From Jeotgalibacillus alimentarius (lineage in GTDB: Bacteria > Bacillota > Bacilli > Bacillales > Jeotgalibacillaceae): a stretch of 64,000 nucleotides of DNA. Under the pieces are notes generated by a model. It was not told the DNA's origin. It did no database searches and saw only the letters and a program-made list of their open reading frames with translations. How positions within the stretch are numbered: position 1 is the first letter of the stretch; each line of letters begins with the position of its first letter. The stretch spans positions 124,001-188,000 of the forward strand of contig NZ_JXRQ01000030.1 of the NCBI RefSeq assembly GCF_000829445.1. Reading direction: 5' to 3'. Shown here one piece after another: positions 16,897 to 25,988 of this stretch. The position numbers and the translations under genes were made by a program.

Positions 16897-17692
16897 ACAC
16901 AATCTTATACAGATCTGTCGGTGTTTTCGCATCTGTATCATACAGATCGAATGTCTCGCCAACTTTTAACCCGCAGCCTTCAAGCGTCTGCGCGACGCTC
17001 ATACGCGCGAGGTCTTTCATATTGTTATCTTTTGATAAGTGAGATAGATAGATTCGCTTCGTGTTATCTGTCAGCACTTCACTCATGGCGATCGCTGCAT
17101 CTTCATTGGAAACGTGGCCGACATCACTCAGAATACGGCGCTTAATGCTCCATGGATAGCGTCCCATGCGAAGCATACCGACGTCATGGTTGCTTTCGAA
17201 TACGTAAGCATCAGCACCTTTGATGATCCCTTTCATGCGGTCGCTGACATAACCTGTGTCTGTCATCACGACAATCTTTTTTCCGTTCTCGTGAAAGACA
17301 TAGAACATTGGCTCTGCGGCGTCATGTGACACGCCGAACGATTCGATATCAAGTCCGCCGAATGACTGGACCGTTTCCATTGGAAAGACAAACTTCTGAT
17401 CCGTCTGGACATTTCCAATGAGGGGTTCCATCGCATGCCACGTTTTTTCATTTGCATACACGGGAAGGTTGTAGCGGCGCGCAAGAATACCGAGCCCTTT
17501 AATATGGTCGCTGTGTTCATGGGTGACCAGAATGCCGCTCAAATCTTTAATTGAGCGATCAATCTGGCTGAATAACCCTTCCATCTGTTTGCCGCTTAAT
17601 CCGGCATCTACTAAGAAGGAATGGTTCTCGTTTTCTATAAAAATTGCATTGCCTGTACTGCCGCTTGCCAGCACACTCATATGCATCGTCAT
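16895..17692 (-). CDS. walJ: WalJ (YycJ) metallo-beta-lactamase-fold hydrolase
   Basis: This 265-residue MBL-fold protein begins [18 protein letters not shown] and carries the metal ligands [10 protein letters not shown] and a downstream DTGYVS. It is expected to be a cytoplasmic 5'-3' exonuclease-like hydrolase linked to DNA repair and to coordination of division with replication. It is the last gene of the wal operon, six bases after walI, with GGAGTGA before the ATG. Confidence 0.93.
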   Translation of the reverse strand: MTMHMSVLASGSTGNAIFIENENHSFLVDAGLSGKQMEGLFSQIDRSIKDLSGILVTHEHSDHIKGLGILARRYNLPVYANEKTWHAMEPLIGNVQTDQKFVFPMETVQSFGGLDIESFGVSHDAAEPMFYVFHENGKKIVVMTDTGYVSDRMKGIIKGADAYVFESNHDVGMLRMGRYPWSIKRRILSDVGHVSNEDAAIAMSEVLTDNTKRIYLSHLSKDNNMKDLARMSVAQTLEGCGLKVGETFDLYDTDAKTPTDLYKIV

Positions 17693-17698
17693 ATTACT

Positions 17699-18556
17699 TC
17701 ACTCCGCAGTTTCGTCGTTTTCTTCAAGCTGATCAAAGTCCAGATCCACCTGTGACATATCGAAAATACTGCCATCAACAGCATTCATGTACAAATCATA
17801 CTCGTCGCCGCTTTCATTTTCAATCGTCATTTTCCAGGTAGGTGTAAGCACCTGGGTTGTGGCCTCATCAGATTCTCCGGCTGTTACCTGAACAAATGGC
17901 GGATAATAACCAAGCTCCAGATCTACAGCTGTTGAGTTCGGCTGAATCAGGTTCCGGTCATAAAAGGTTTCAAGAATTGATCTTGGTTCTCTGAGCTGCT
18001 GTTCATCTGCAAATTCCTCTAAAGAAGTCAGATAGGTCTGCTCATAAGACACGGCTTCATTTTCTTCATTCAGCTGAACGGCGATCTGCGCGTTCAGATT
18101 ATAATAAAGTGTTAAGTCGTCGTATGTCTGAAAATAGATCAGCTGATTGTCTTCTTCATCATAATCCCAAAACGTATATTCCTCGCCGTAAAGTACAAAA
18201 TCCTCTAACAGCTCGTTCAGCTCTTCCGGATCTTCGGGATCATCTATGGCTACCGGCTCAGCAAGAACCGAGTCAAGAATCTGCCCTTCACGGATAATGG
18301 CACTTTGTCCTTCAAGCTGCTGCACATCCGAATTCACAAACCGGTAGGATTCTGCATTTAGATAAGGACGGCTGTCTGCCACGTCCGGCAGTTCTCCCAA
18401 GGTGACGTTTTCGTCCGCCAGCCTTTCTGTCGTTGAAAGATCACCAATTGTTTCAAGCTGGCTGTCTTCATACTTTTGAACAAACAGGATAAACAGGAAG
18501 ATATCCAGGATCAGAAAGACAACGATAAAAATAGTTTTCGTTTTACTCCAATCCAA
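17699..18556 (-). CDS. walI: WalI (YycI) regulator of WalK
   Basis: This 285-residue protein has one N-terminal membrane helix (about 9-27) and an acidic extracellular domain of the YycH/YycI fold. With WalH it binds WalK in the membrane and modulates kinase activity. It begins MDWSKTKTIFIVVFLILDIF, the usual YycI start, and overlaps the walH 3' end by 14 bases, implying coupling. Confidence 0.93.
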   Translation of the reverse strand: MDWSKTKTIFIVVFLILDIFLFILFVQKYEDSQLETIGDLSTTERLADENVTLGELPDVADSRPYLNAESYRFVNSDVQQLEGQSAIIREGQILDSVLAEPVAIDDPEDPEELNELLEDFVLYGEEYTFWDYDEEDNQLIYFQTYDDLTLYYNLNAQIAVQLNEENEAVSYEQTYLTSLEEFADEQQLREPRSILETFYDRNLIQPNSTAVDLELGYYPPFVQVTAGESDEATTQVLTPTWKMTIENESGDEYDLYMNAVDGSIFDMSQVDLDFDQLEENDETAE

Positions 18557-19868
18557 CCGGATCCCCTCCTCCTATCACTGGTACTCTTGACCAGCTGCCA
18601 TTGTATTTGTAGTACCAGACCGGGTCAAACGTATAAATGTTATCGTTTGAATCCTTTGTCATATAGTAACCAATTCTTACATCTTCCAGGTTCTCAGGCT
18701 CATAATCTTCTATTTTTTCAATTGCTTCGATTGCGTCATAGCCGGAGCCGAGCGGAACGGAATCATAATCTTCAGGCAGAGGGAACTGTTCTGTCAGAAG
18801 TGATCGCGTATACCGGTGAATTCTTGTTTCTCCCCAATTCTGATAGATCTCAGCTGCGCCTCTATCATTGAATACAGGCATGCCTGCCATATGCATCCTG
18901 AACGTCACTTCCTGCTGCATTCCGTCCAAGTCATATAAGTGATAGTCATCAACCCAGCCCTCATGCTCGTTGACAAACCTTCTGCTTTTCTGGAACAGCT
19001 CACCCGGACGTCCGACTGTCGACAGCTCTGCGGATGGGTTCACATAACTGAGTGTATTATGATTTCTGTTAACCTCCATCAGGTTCGACTGATCAACATA
19101 CTGATCACGTGATGCACCCAACTGGTTCATTGTCACCGCATCCGGATCCTGGAATAACGCTCTTCTGAACAAATTCACATCAATGACGCTCATTTTATAG
19201 CGGTACTGCAGATATTCTCTCCGCTCTACAGGGAGATAAATCGTCCGGTCACCTGCTTCATGGGCAAAATACGGTGAATAAGTAGCGGCAGCATTTGAAA
19301 CAATGGCATTATTTAATGCCTCGAGATGAGTGGCATCCACACGGGCCTCGTATACGACACGATTATCGTAATTGACAAAATAAAGTGTAAACGGTGTATC
19401 ATCTTCCCCTGATACATCAATAACGATGCGGTCAAATGTATCTTCAGGAAGTGTGCTGTTCTCAAACGTTACAATATCACGGTATGCACCAAATGGGATC
19501 TCTGTCGGATAAAGCACTTCGATCCGGTTCGGACCGTGCACAATCTCCTTAAACTCCTCTTCATTAAACGAAGCGTTCTGCTGAACATTATAAATGTTCC
19601 ATTTATCCATCTGTTCTGTCAGCGTGGCAATATTATTTTCATCCGTCGTTCCGCTGACGGCTACTTCTCCATGCACAAGAAAGCGTGATGGCTGAATTAA
19701 CTCATCCGGACTGCGCTCACTGGCAATCGATACATTCTCAACTGTCGTTTCTGATTCATCATAAGGATCATCTGCCGGCTGATAAGACCACACATTCCAG
19801 GTCAACAGAAGGCTTAACACAACAAGCAGTGATAGCAGAATCGATTTTAATAATTCCATTCTTTTCAT
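18543..19868 (-). CDS. walH: WalH (YycH) regulator of WalK
   Basis: This 441-residue protein has a single N-terminal membrane segment (LLKSILLSLLVVLSLLLTW) and a large extracellular YycH domain. In B. subtilis WalH restrains the WalK kinase together with WalI. I prefer the ATG at 19868, which forms a 4-base ATGA overlap with the walK stop codon, over the GTG at 19874. The position between walK and walI is the standard operon order. Confidence 0.93.
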   Translation of the reverse strand: MKRMELLKSILLSLLVVLSLLLTWNVWSYQPADDPYDESETTVENVSIASERSPDELIQPSRFLVHGEVAVSGTTDENNIATLTEQMDKWNIYNVQQNASFNEEEFKEIVHGPNRIEVLYPTEIPFGAYRDIVTFENSTLPEDTFDRIVIDVSGEDDTPFTLYFVNYDNRVVYEARVDATHLEALNNAIVSNAAATYSPYFAHEAGDRTIYLPVERREYLQYRYKMSVIDVNLFRRALFQDPDAVTMNQLGASRDQYVDQSNLMEVNRNHNTLSYVNPSAELSTVGRPGELFQKSRRFVNEHEGWVDDYHLYDLDGMQQEVTFRMHMAGMPVFNDRGAAEIYQNWGETRIHRYTRSLLTEQFPLPEDYDSVPLGSGYDAIEAIEKIEDYEPENLEDVRIGYYMTKDSNDNIYTFDPVWYYKYNGSWSRVPVIGGGDPVGLE

Positions 19869-21718
19869 GCCCACTCATCCTCACTTTCCGGATCATAAGG
19901 GAGTGTGAAGAAAATCTTTGTACCTCTGTTTTCCACACTTGAAGCCCAGATTTGACCGCCGTGAGCAGTGATCATTTCCTTTGCGATGGCAAGTCCGAGA
20001 CCTGTACCGCCCAGCTGTCTTGTTCTGGCTTTATCCACCCGGTAAAAACGTTCAAAAATATTTTTCAGGTTTTCACGCGGAATCCCAACACCCTGATCTG
20101 ACACGCTGACAACCATTTCTTTTTCGCGTTCCTTCAGTTCCACCTTAAAGCCGATCTGGCCGCCTTCCGGTGAATACTTCAGCGCGTTTGAAATGATATT
20201 ATCAAGCACCTGGGTCATCTTATCCGTATCAATCTCTACATACACAGGTTCTTTTGGAAGCTTCACTTTAAATGAAACATCCTGTGAACGGCCCATATCA
20301 AAACGGTCGATAATCCGCTGATAGAACGCGATAAAGTTTACCCATTCCTTATTCAGACGGTAATCACGGCTATCCATCTTAGACAGCTGCAGTAAGTCGT
20401 TCACGAGGCGGATCATCCGCTCCGTTTCCGTCTGTGTTGTATGAAGAAACTGTGGTGCAATCTCCTCATCCTGCCACGCCCCTTCTGCAAGCGCTTCAAG
20501 GTAACTGCGCATTGTTGTCAGCGGCGTGCGGAGTTCGTGGGATACATTCGCTACAAACTCACGGCGCTCAGCATCAATTTTTTCCTGCTCAGTGATATCA
20601 TGCAGCACGGCAATCAATCCGCTCACAAAGCCGGTTTCTTTCTGAATCGCTGAAAAATTGGCGCGCAGAATATAAGGCTTTGCCTGCGTCCCAAAATTCA
20701 AAATCAATGAATCACTCTGGCTTGAAAGGTCATCAAAAGAATACTCATCTTCAATGCCCAGCAGTTCAGGCAGTGACATCGAAAGCACTGTTTCACGTGA
20801 AACATTCAGCATACCGGCAGCAGGATCATTAATCAAAATAACGCGGCCTCTACGGTCAGTCGCAATTACTCCATCTGTCATATAGCTGAGTACACTTGAA
20901 AGCTTTCGTTTTTCAGCTTCAGTCGTAACCCGTGCTTCCTGAAGCCTTTTAGTCAAGTTATTAAATGTGATCGCGAGCTGACCAATCTCATCATGTCCGT
21001 ACACTTTTACTTTCCTCGAGAAATTTCCTTTTGCCATATCCACCGCATGACTTCTCATATCAGCAATCGGCCTGGTAATGGTTTGAGCGAGCAACACCCC
21101 GAGAATAGCTGTAATGACGAGCGAGATCGCAGTTCCTCCGGCAAGAATGCCATTGATTTCATCCATCTGCGAGTACACATTTTCTATACGTGACTCTACG
21201 TGGATCGCCCCGATGACATCGCTTCCGCTCACAAGCGGCATCGCTAGCACCCACATCCGCTCACCGCTTTCACGGTCCACATACGTTTCATTCAGATTAT
21301 CCGGAGGCGGCGCGCCTTCTATAAACATCCGCTGAAGCAGCTCATTATTCATCCGCTGGCCGACAACAGTCGCGTTGTTATCATCTGACGTGCCAAGGAC
21401 CCGGTTTCTTGCGTCGATAATCCGTACTTCCTCGATATCCTCAGAATTAAGTCCACCCAGCAATACTTGGATGGACTGTTGTAAGGAAGGTTCATCATCT
21501 GACCGCTCGCCTGAGAGATCAGTTTCGATTTCTCGTGTAATGCTGTACTCAAGCGGACTCATACGGTCTTCAATCGACGATTTGAAGTTTTCGAGAAGCG
21601 TTTGTTCTAACTCGCGTACAAAATAAACGCCGATAATCTGCATAGCTAATGCAATTAAGAGTACGTATATCAGCACAAACTTTAAATGTATAGACTGAAA
21701 GAAATTAACCTTCCTCAT
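19865..21718 (-). CDS. walK: WalK (YycG) sensor histidine kinase
   Basis: This 617-residue kinase has two membrane segments around an extracellular Cache-like domain (about 35-185), then HAMP, PAS (about 265-370), HisKA with the phospho-histidine in NVSHELRTPLTTMRS, and HATPase with the N box NALKYSPEGG and G boxes DQGVGIP and GTGLGLAI. With WalR it is the essential system controlling peptidoglycan hydrolases. GGAG precedes the ATG. A perfect 16-bp parS site lies within the PAS-encoding part at 20789-20804. Confidence 0.97.
   Translation of the reverse strand: MRKVNFFQSIHLKFVLIYVLLIALAMQIIGVYFVRELEQTLLENFKSSIEDRMSPLEYSITREIETDLSGERSDDEPSLQQSIQVLLGGLNSEDIEEVRIIDARNRVLGTSDDNNATVVGQRMNNELLQRMFIEGAPPPDNLNETYVDRESGERMWVLAMPLVSGSDVIGAIHVESRIENVYSQMDEINGILAGGTAISLVITAILGVLLAQTITRPIADMRSHAVDMAKGNFSRKVKVYGHDEIGQLAITFNNLTKRLQEARVTTEAEKRKLSSVLSYMTDGVIATDRRGRVILINDPAAGMLNVSRETVLSMSLPELLGIEDEYSFDDLSSQSDSLILNFGTQAKPYILRANFSAIQKETGFVSGLIAVLHDITEQEKIDAERREFVANVSHELRTPLTTMRSYLEALAEGAWQDEEIAPQFLHTTQTETERMIRLVNDLLQLSKMDSRDYRLNKEWVNFIAFYQRIIDRFDMGRSQDVSFKVKLPKEPVYVEIDTDKMTQVLDNIISNALKYSPEGGQIGFKVELKEREKEMVVSVSDQGVGIPRENLKNIFERFYRVDKARTRQLGGTGLGLAIAKEMITAHGGQIWASSVENRGTKIFFTLPYDPESEDEWA
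20789..20804. promoter_or_regulatory. parS: parS site inside walK
   Basis: TGTTTCACGTGAAACA is a full match to the ParB/Spo0J centromere consensus TGTTNCACGTGAAACA and a perfect palindrome. It is a loading site for the ParB encoded at 43140-43982. It is the only full parS I found in the window. Confidence 0.92.
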
Positions 21719-21724
21719 TCAGTT

Positions 21725-22435
21725 CTACTCCTGATCCGGATTTCTCAGGTAATACCCGACGCCGCGGCGCGTCACAATCCATAATGGATGACTCGGATTG
21801 TCTTCAATCTTCTCACGCAGACGGCGCACCGTTACGTCAACTGTACGCACATCACCATAGTAGTCATAGCCCCACACAGTCTGAAGCAGATGCTCACGCG
21901 TCATGACCTGTCCGATATGTTTTGATAAATAATGAAGCAACTCAAACTCACGGTGCGTCAATTCAATCGTGTCACCGCGCTTTGTCACCATATAAGCATC
22001 CGGATGAATCGTCAGGACACCTACTGTAATTTCATTCGTCAGGTTCTCTTCCTCAACCTGCCCTTTAAGTGCCTGGTGACGGCGCATATTCGCTTTTACA
22101 CGTGCAACCAGTTCACGTGTGCTGAACGGCTTTGTCACATAATCATCCGCGCCAAGCTCAAGACCAAGCACCTTATCGATCTCAGAGTCTTTTGCTGTCA
22201 GCATAATGATTGGCATTTCGTAATTTTTCCGCACTTCACGGCATACTTCCATCCCATCTCTGCCCGGAAGCATAATATCAAGAAGGATCAGGTCAGGCTT
22301 TACTTCTTCAACCTTCTCAAGCGCCTCATCACCATCGTAAGCACAGTGAACCTCATAGCCTTCCTTTTTCAAGTTAAACTGGAGTATATCTGCAATTGGC
22401 TTTTCATCATCAACAACTAATATTTTCTTGTCCAT
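21725..22435 (-). CDS. walR: WalR (YycF) response regulator
   Basis: This 236-residue OmpR-type regulator has a receiver domain ([10 protein letters not shown]; phospho-acceptor Asp in [13 protein letters not shown]; Lys in [10 protein letters not shown]) and a winged-helix DNA-binding domain ([30 protein letters not shown]). It recognises paired TGTWAH boxes 5 bp apart near cell-wall hydrolase genes. It is the first gene of walRKHIJ, six bases before walK. AAAGGAG precedes the start. A perfect Noc site lies about 110 bp upstream. Confidence 0.97.
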   Translation of the reverse strand: MDKKILVVDDEKPIADILQFNLKKEGYEVHCAYDGDEALEKVEEVKPDLILLDIMLPGRDGMEVCREVRKNYEMPIIMLTAKDSEIDKVLGLELGADDYVTKPFSTRELVARVKANMRRHQALKGQVEEENLTNEITVGVLTIHPDAYMVTKRGDTIELTHREFELLHYLSKHIGQVMTREHLLQTVWGYDYYGDVRTVDVTVRRLREKIEDNPSHPLWIVTRRGVGYYLRNPDQE

Positions 22436-22541
22436 CTCATGATTCTCCTTTTAATTCGTCATCATAGAGCAATCGTATTTCTTATAGTAAATGTATCACG
22501 TTAACAGTGATAATTCACTCTTTACCCTATTTTAACAACTG

Positions 22542-22555
22542 ATTTCCCGGGAAAT
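22542..22555. promoter_or_regulatory. Noc-binding site upstream of walR
   Basis: ATTTCCCGGGAAAT is a perfect match to the 14-bp Noc-binding sequence known from B. subtilis. It is intergenic, between walR and the M23 peptidase gene. Confidence 0.88.
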
Positions 22556-22629
22556 AGTTTACTCTATTGTCATATCACTGCCCCTTTCCCGGAGGAGCAT
22601 ACATCATACTATTCTATTTTAATACACAA

Positions 22630-22679
22630 AACTGCTGCCAGTGTCCAGTTTTTCATTAAAAACCGGTACCGGCAGCAGT
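22630..22679 (-). terminator. terminator of the M23 peptidase gene
   Basis: ACTGCTGCC pairs with GGCAGCAGT around an inner hairpin, followed by a TTTTG tract on the minus strand. The loop is long and the T tract short. Confidence 0.6.
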
Positions 22680-22687
22680 ATAGGGAT

Positions 22688-24112
22688 CTAGTAAGTCACA
22701 TAATCCATCGGGTTTTTCAGCTCTCCATTTACATATACTTCAAAATGAAGGTGAATCCCTGTCGAAAATCCTGTTGTACCCATCAGACCAAGTGTTTCAC
22801 CCTGACCAACAACCTGTCCAGGCTGGACATGGATCTCACTCAGATGAGCATAGATCGTGCGCATCCCATTGTTATGGTCAACGACAACCTTATTTCCGTA
22901 ATCACCCTCGAATCCAGCTGATACAACCACGCCATTATCGACATTACTGATCGTCAGACTGTCCGGGCTCGCGATATCAATTCCTTTATGATGGTCGCCC
23001 CAGCGCGGCCCCTGATGACTGGAGATATATCCTCCATCAGCAGGCCAAATCAGTGAACCCGTTCCTTTAGAAGGAATTTCCTTCGTCCCTTCTAAGACAA
23101 TATGATTTTTTGCTTCTTTCGTTATTTCTTCATTTTCATTTGATTTAGCTGTCTGCTTTCCATTTACTTCTGTTGTAACCTGCGTATATACTTTTTCGCC
23201 TTTTGAGCCTTCCTGCTCAATACGCGTTTCTCCTTTCAGGATCTCATTGTCTTCTTTTACAATCTGTTCGAAGTCAATGTCTTCTTGAATGCGTGATTCG
23301 CGTGTTACCTGTACTTCAGCACCCGGCACCGCTTCTTCCACCCGTACAAATGCACCTGCAGACAGTTCTTCTGCTTCCGGGTTTAATTCACCAAATGCTT
23401 CTTCCGTCATTCCATACAGCTTCATGATGTCTTCTTTTGTTTCACCTTCTGCGATTTCATGATCAGAAGAGATCACAGTTCCTGCTAAAAGCTTTTCTGC
23501 AGCTTCTTCAGGTGTTGAAATGGCTGCAGGTTCCACCTCAGTTTCAGCCTGTTCACCCATTCCCTTTATATCAATCGCAGTGACGCGGCTGTCACCCGCA
23601 TCTAGCGCCTTAGATAGAGCTTCCTTTTCAAAGCGCTCCAGTTCTTCTTCAGTAACGGCAGTCAGCTTCAATTGTCTGATTGTTTCTTTTGCAGCGTCTT
23701 CACTTTCAACATACGCAACGACCTGGTCACCAAGTGTTACTTCATAAGCATCTGTCACAAACTCAGCCGCTTCTTTTGCTTGACCCATCAGATTGCGGTC
23801 TTCCGGCTGAGGATTAAATACCTGTTCAGGAATCAGTGTCAGATTATGAGTGACCTCACCTGCTGCTTCTTTCTCCAGCTCTTCTTCTTTTTTCTCTGCC
23901 CATGCAGTCAGATCATCAGGGTCTGTTACAACACCGATATACGTATCACCTGCATACACATGATGCACCACGGTTAACCCGCGTGACTCAGCTGCTGCTT
24001 CACTGTCAAATCCCCATAGGGCTGATGATAGTATAATGCCTGCAGCAAATATTTTAAGGCTTTTGCCTGGTTGTCTATATGAACGGTTTATTGTCTGTTC
24101 GTTATTTTCCAT
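22688..24112 (-). CDS. M23 peptidoglycan endopeptidase with G5 domain
   Basis: This 474-residue secreted or anchored protein has an N-terminal hydrophobic signal (SLKIFAAGIILSSALWG), a long acidic middle, a G5-like segment (about 285-350) and a C-terminal LytM/M23 domain. Zinc ligands appear in GDHHKGIDIA and HLHFEVYVNG, with YAHLSEIHV between. It is predicted to cut peptide crosslinks of the cell wall. The ATG at 24112 has CTGGAGG in front; the TTG at 24130 overlaps that site. Next to walRK and with a WalR-type box upstream, it is a plausible WalR target (inferred). Confidence 0.9.
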   Translation of the reverse strand: MENNEQTINRSYRQPGKSLKIFAAGIILSSALWGFDSEAAAESRGLTVVHHVYAGDTYIGVVTDPDDLTAWAEKKEEELEKEAAGEVTHNLTLIPEQVFNPQPEDRNLMGQAKEAAEFVTDAYEVTLGDQVVAYVESEDAAKETIRQLKLTAVTEEELERFEKEALSKALDAGDSRVTAIDIKGMGEQAETEVEPAAISTPEEAAEKLLAGTVISSDHEIAEGETKEDIMKLYGMTEEAFGELNPEAEELSAGAFVRVEEAVPGAEVQVTRESRIQEDIDFEQIVKEDNEILKGETRIEQEGSKGEKVYTQVTTEVNGKQTAKSNENEEITKEAKNHIVLEGTKEIPSKGTGSLIWPADGGYISSHQGPRWGDHHKGIDIASPDSLTISNVDNGVVVSAGFEGDYGNKVVVDHNNGMRTIYAHLSEIHVQPGQVVGQGETLGLMGTTGFSTGIHLHFEVYVNGELKNPMDYVTY

Positions 24113-24307
24113 TGCGTTATCCTCCAGCAAGTAAGGTTGAATCAGCGCACATTAAAAAGCGCCATCCAAATGTACCATATTGGAGGGGTCAAACAAGCCT
24201 TGTTTCCTAACTGTAAAAAAAGACATTCTGCTATGTTTCACCCATTTCTATCCAACTGCCTGATCTGAACGGACAGAGAGAGGTTCAAAGAGTGACAATT
24301 TTTTGAC

Positions 24308-24324
24308 TGTAATCTTTTTGTTAT
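24308..24324 (+). promoter_or_regulatory. candidate WalR box
   Basis: TGTAAT, 5 bp, TGTTAT fits the WalR consensus TGTWAH-N5-TGTWAH. It lies about 195 bp upstream of the M23 peptidase start, but in the opposite orientation to that gene. The rest of the 24113-24422 gap holds no other clear signal apart from the tRNA terminator. Confidence 0.5.
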
Positions 24325-24390
24325 GAAATTGAGATGTTTAAAAGGAGAGTAAAAGGGTTATATAAAACGCTTAGAGGAATTTGAGAGAAC

Positions 24391-24418
24391 AAAAAAATAC
24401 GCCGCGATTGCAGCGTAT
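24391..24418 (-). terminator. terminator of the tRNA operon
   Basis: ATACGC/GCGTAT with a 10-nt loop is followed by seven T on the minus strand, directly after tRNA-Phe. Confidence 0.8.
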
Positions 24419-24422
24419 CTTA

Positions 24423-24495
24423 TGGCTTTGGACGGAATCGAACCGCCGACACATGGATTTTCAGTCCATTGCTCTACCAACTGAGCTACAAAGCC
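24423..24495 (-). tRNA. trnF: tRNA-Phe (GAA)
   Basis: A full 73-nt cloverleaf with acceptor GGCTTTG/CAAAGCC, T-loop TTCGATT and anticodon GAA in CTGAAAA. The 3' CCA is not encoded, unlike in the two neighbouring tRNAs. Confidence 0.96.
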
Positions 24496-24500
24496 TTGAA

Positions 24501-24576
24501 TGGCGGTCCCGACCGGGATCGAACCGGCGATCTCCTGCGTGACAGGCAGGCATGTTAACCGCTACACCACGGGACC
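24501..24576 (-). tRNA. trnD: tRNA-Asp (GTC)
   Basis: A 76-nt cloverleaf including an encoded CCA, with acceptor GGTCCCG/CGGGACC, T-loop TTCGATC and anticodon GTC in CTGTCAC. Confidence 0.96.
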
Positions 24577-24602
24577 AGATATGATTACGATGGTATGTAT
24601 AA

Positions 24603-24677
24603 TGGTGACCCGTACGGGATTCGAACCCGTGTTACCGCCGTGAAAGGGCGGTGTCTTAACCACTTGACCAACGGGCC
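24603..24677 (-). tRNA. trnE: tRNA-Glu (TTC)
   Basis: A 75-nt cloverleaf including an encoded CCA, with acceptor GGCCCGT/ACGGGTC, T-loop TTCGAAT and anticodon TTC in CTTTCAC. It is first in the Glu-Asp-Phe operon. Confidence 0.96.
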
Positions 24678-24709
24678 ATCGTTTGTGCGCTGCCTTAGCA
24701 ACGAATCTA

Positions 24710-24739
24710 ACTATACCATAATGTTTTAAAACCTGACAA
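24710..24739 (-). promoter_or_regulatory. tRNA operon promoter
   Basis: On the minus strand TTGTCA (24734-24739) and TATAGT (24710-24715) are separated by 18 bp. This is a good sigma-A promoter about 33 bp upstream of tRNA-Glu. Confidence 0.75.
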
Positions 24740-24885
24740 TCTTTTTTTAAAAAGTTTTTAGGTTTTTTTCATATCGATGATTTTAACTGATTAATAGTAT
24801 GCCAGGTCTCTTAAAAGCGGTAGAATCTAGATAATAGAAACTTCTGATGAAGCAGAACGTATTTATTATAAAGGAGGGATGAACT

Positions 24886-25926
24886 GTGCATATTTTTATG
24901 AGGCTCTGGAAACAGCTTTCTGAGATGGATTTCCGCGTAATTGCTTTCTTATCAGCTTTTATCATATTATTTGGTACATTTTCAGTCTACTGGCTTGAGC
25001 CGGATACTTTTCCGACACTGTTTGACAGCTTCTGGTGGACAATGACGACACTGACCACTGTAGGTTATGGAGATTTCTTTCCGGTGACAGTTGCTGGCAG
25101 ACTCGTCGGAATCTTTTTGTTTATCTTCGGGATTGGTCTGATCGGGGTATTGATCGGAAAAATAGTAGAAGCGGCAAGTACATATCAGCGTTTAAAAAAG
25201 GAGGGGCGTCTAGTGTATAAAAAGAGTGGGCACTATGTATATATTGGTTGGTCCAAAAAGACTGAGCAGGCAATCAAAGAAGTGCTGTATCATAATAATG
25301 GTGCTGAGATTGTTCTAGTGGAGGATATGCAGGAAACACCTTTTTCTGAGGATAAGGTACATTTTATCAGTGGAGATCCTACAGAAGAGCGCATTTTACA
25401 TAAAGCAAATATTACAGAAGCGAAAAGAGTGGCCATTTTTTCAGATCCTGATATAGAAGACACAGTGCTCAGAGACGGGAAGAGCCTGCTGATTGCATCT
25501 GCTGTTGAAGCAATGTCTGTCACTCATGAAGTGGATATCCAGACCATTGTTGAGATTTGTGAAGAACGGCACATCTCAAAGTTCAACCATATCCGTGTGG
25601 ATGACTTTATTTTATCTGATGATTCGGTCTCCCTGCTGATGGCAAAAGCAACCCTGCAGCCCGGTACAACCACGATTTTCAGGCAGCTTCTCAGTAAACG
25701 TTTTGGTAATAATATCTATGTGGTTAAAGCGAAAGACACATGGAAAACCTACCGGGATGCCTCACAAAAACTGCTGGACGATGGGGCCGTACTGATCGCA
25801 GTAAATGAAGATATGGATTTCAATGAAGCGATGAAAAAGCCGCTGAAAAAAGACGATAATCTGTATGTCATTTGCGATGAAAAGACTTACAAAAGATTAA
25901 ATGTTTTATATGAAACGGTTGAGTGA
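24886..25926 (+). CDS. two-TM potassium channel with RCK domain (YugO-like)
   Basis: This 346-residue ion channel has two membrane helices (about 17-35 and 68-90) around a pore loop with the K+ selectivity filter TTVGYGD (57-63). A cytoplasmic RCK/TrkA-N Rossmann-like domain follows, with HYVYIGWSKK at its start and ISGDPTEERIL later. It should pass potassium under ligand control, like MthK or B. subtilis YugO. The start is GTG at 24886, eight bases after GGAGG. A compact terminator and the YitT gene follow. Confidence 0.9.
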   Translation: MHIFMRLWKQLSEMDFRVIAFLSAFIILFGTFSVYWLEPDTFPTLFDSFWWTMTTLTTVGYGDFFPVTVAGRLVGIFLFIFGIGLIGVLIGKIVEAASTYQRLKKEGRLVYKKSGHYVYIGWSKKTEQAIKEVLYHNNGAEIVLVEDMQETPFSEDKVHFISGDPTEERILHKANITEAKRVAIFSDPDIEDTVLRDGKSLLIASAVEAMSVTHEVDIQTIVEICEERHISKFNHIRVDDFILSDDSVSLLMAKATLQPGTTTIFRQLLSKRFGNNIYVVKAKDTWKTYRDASQKLLDDGAVLIAVNEDMDFNEAMKKPLKKDDNLYVICDEKTYKRLNVLYETVE

Positions 25927-25946
25927 CCCGCATTTGCGGGTTTTTT
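25927..25946 (+). terminator. Rho-independent terminator
   Basis: CCCGCA, TT, TGCGGG followed by six T, immediately after the potassium channel stop codon. Confidence 0.92.
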
Positions 25947-25988
25947 CATGTATAATATATGCATCTATACCACCGGGAGGGATGCGTA

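Noticed and set aside
24113-24390. Cyclic-di-AMP riboswitch upstream of the M23 peptidase
   Set aside because: Such riboswitches are common before wall hydrolase genes, but I could not find the conserved motifs or the long paired structure here.
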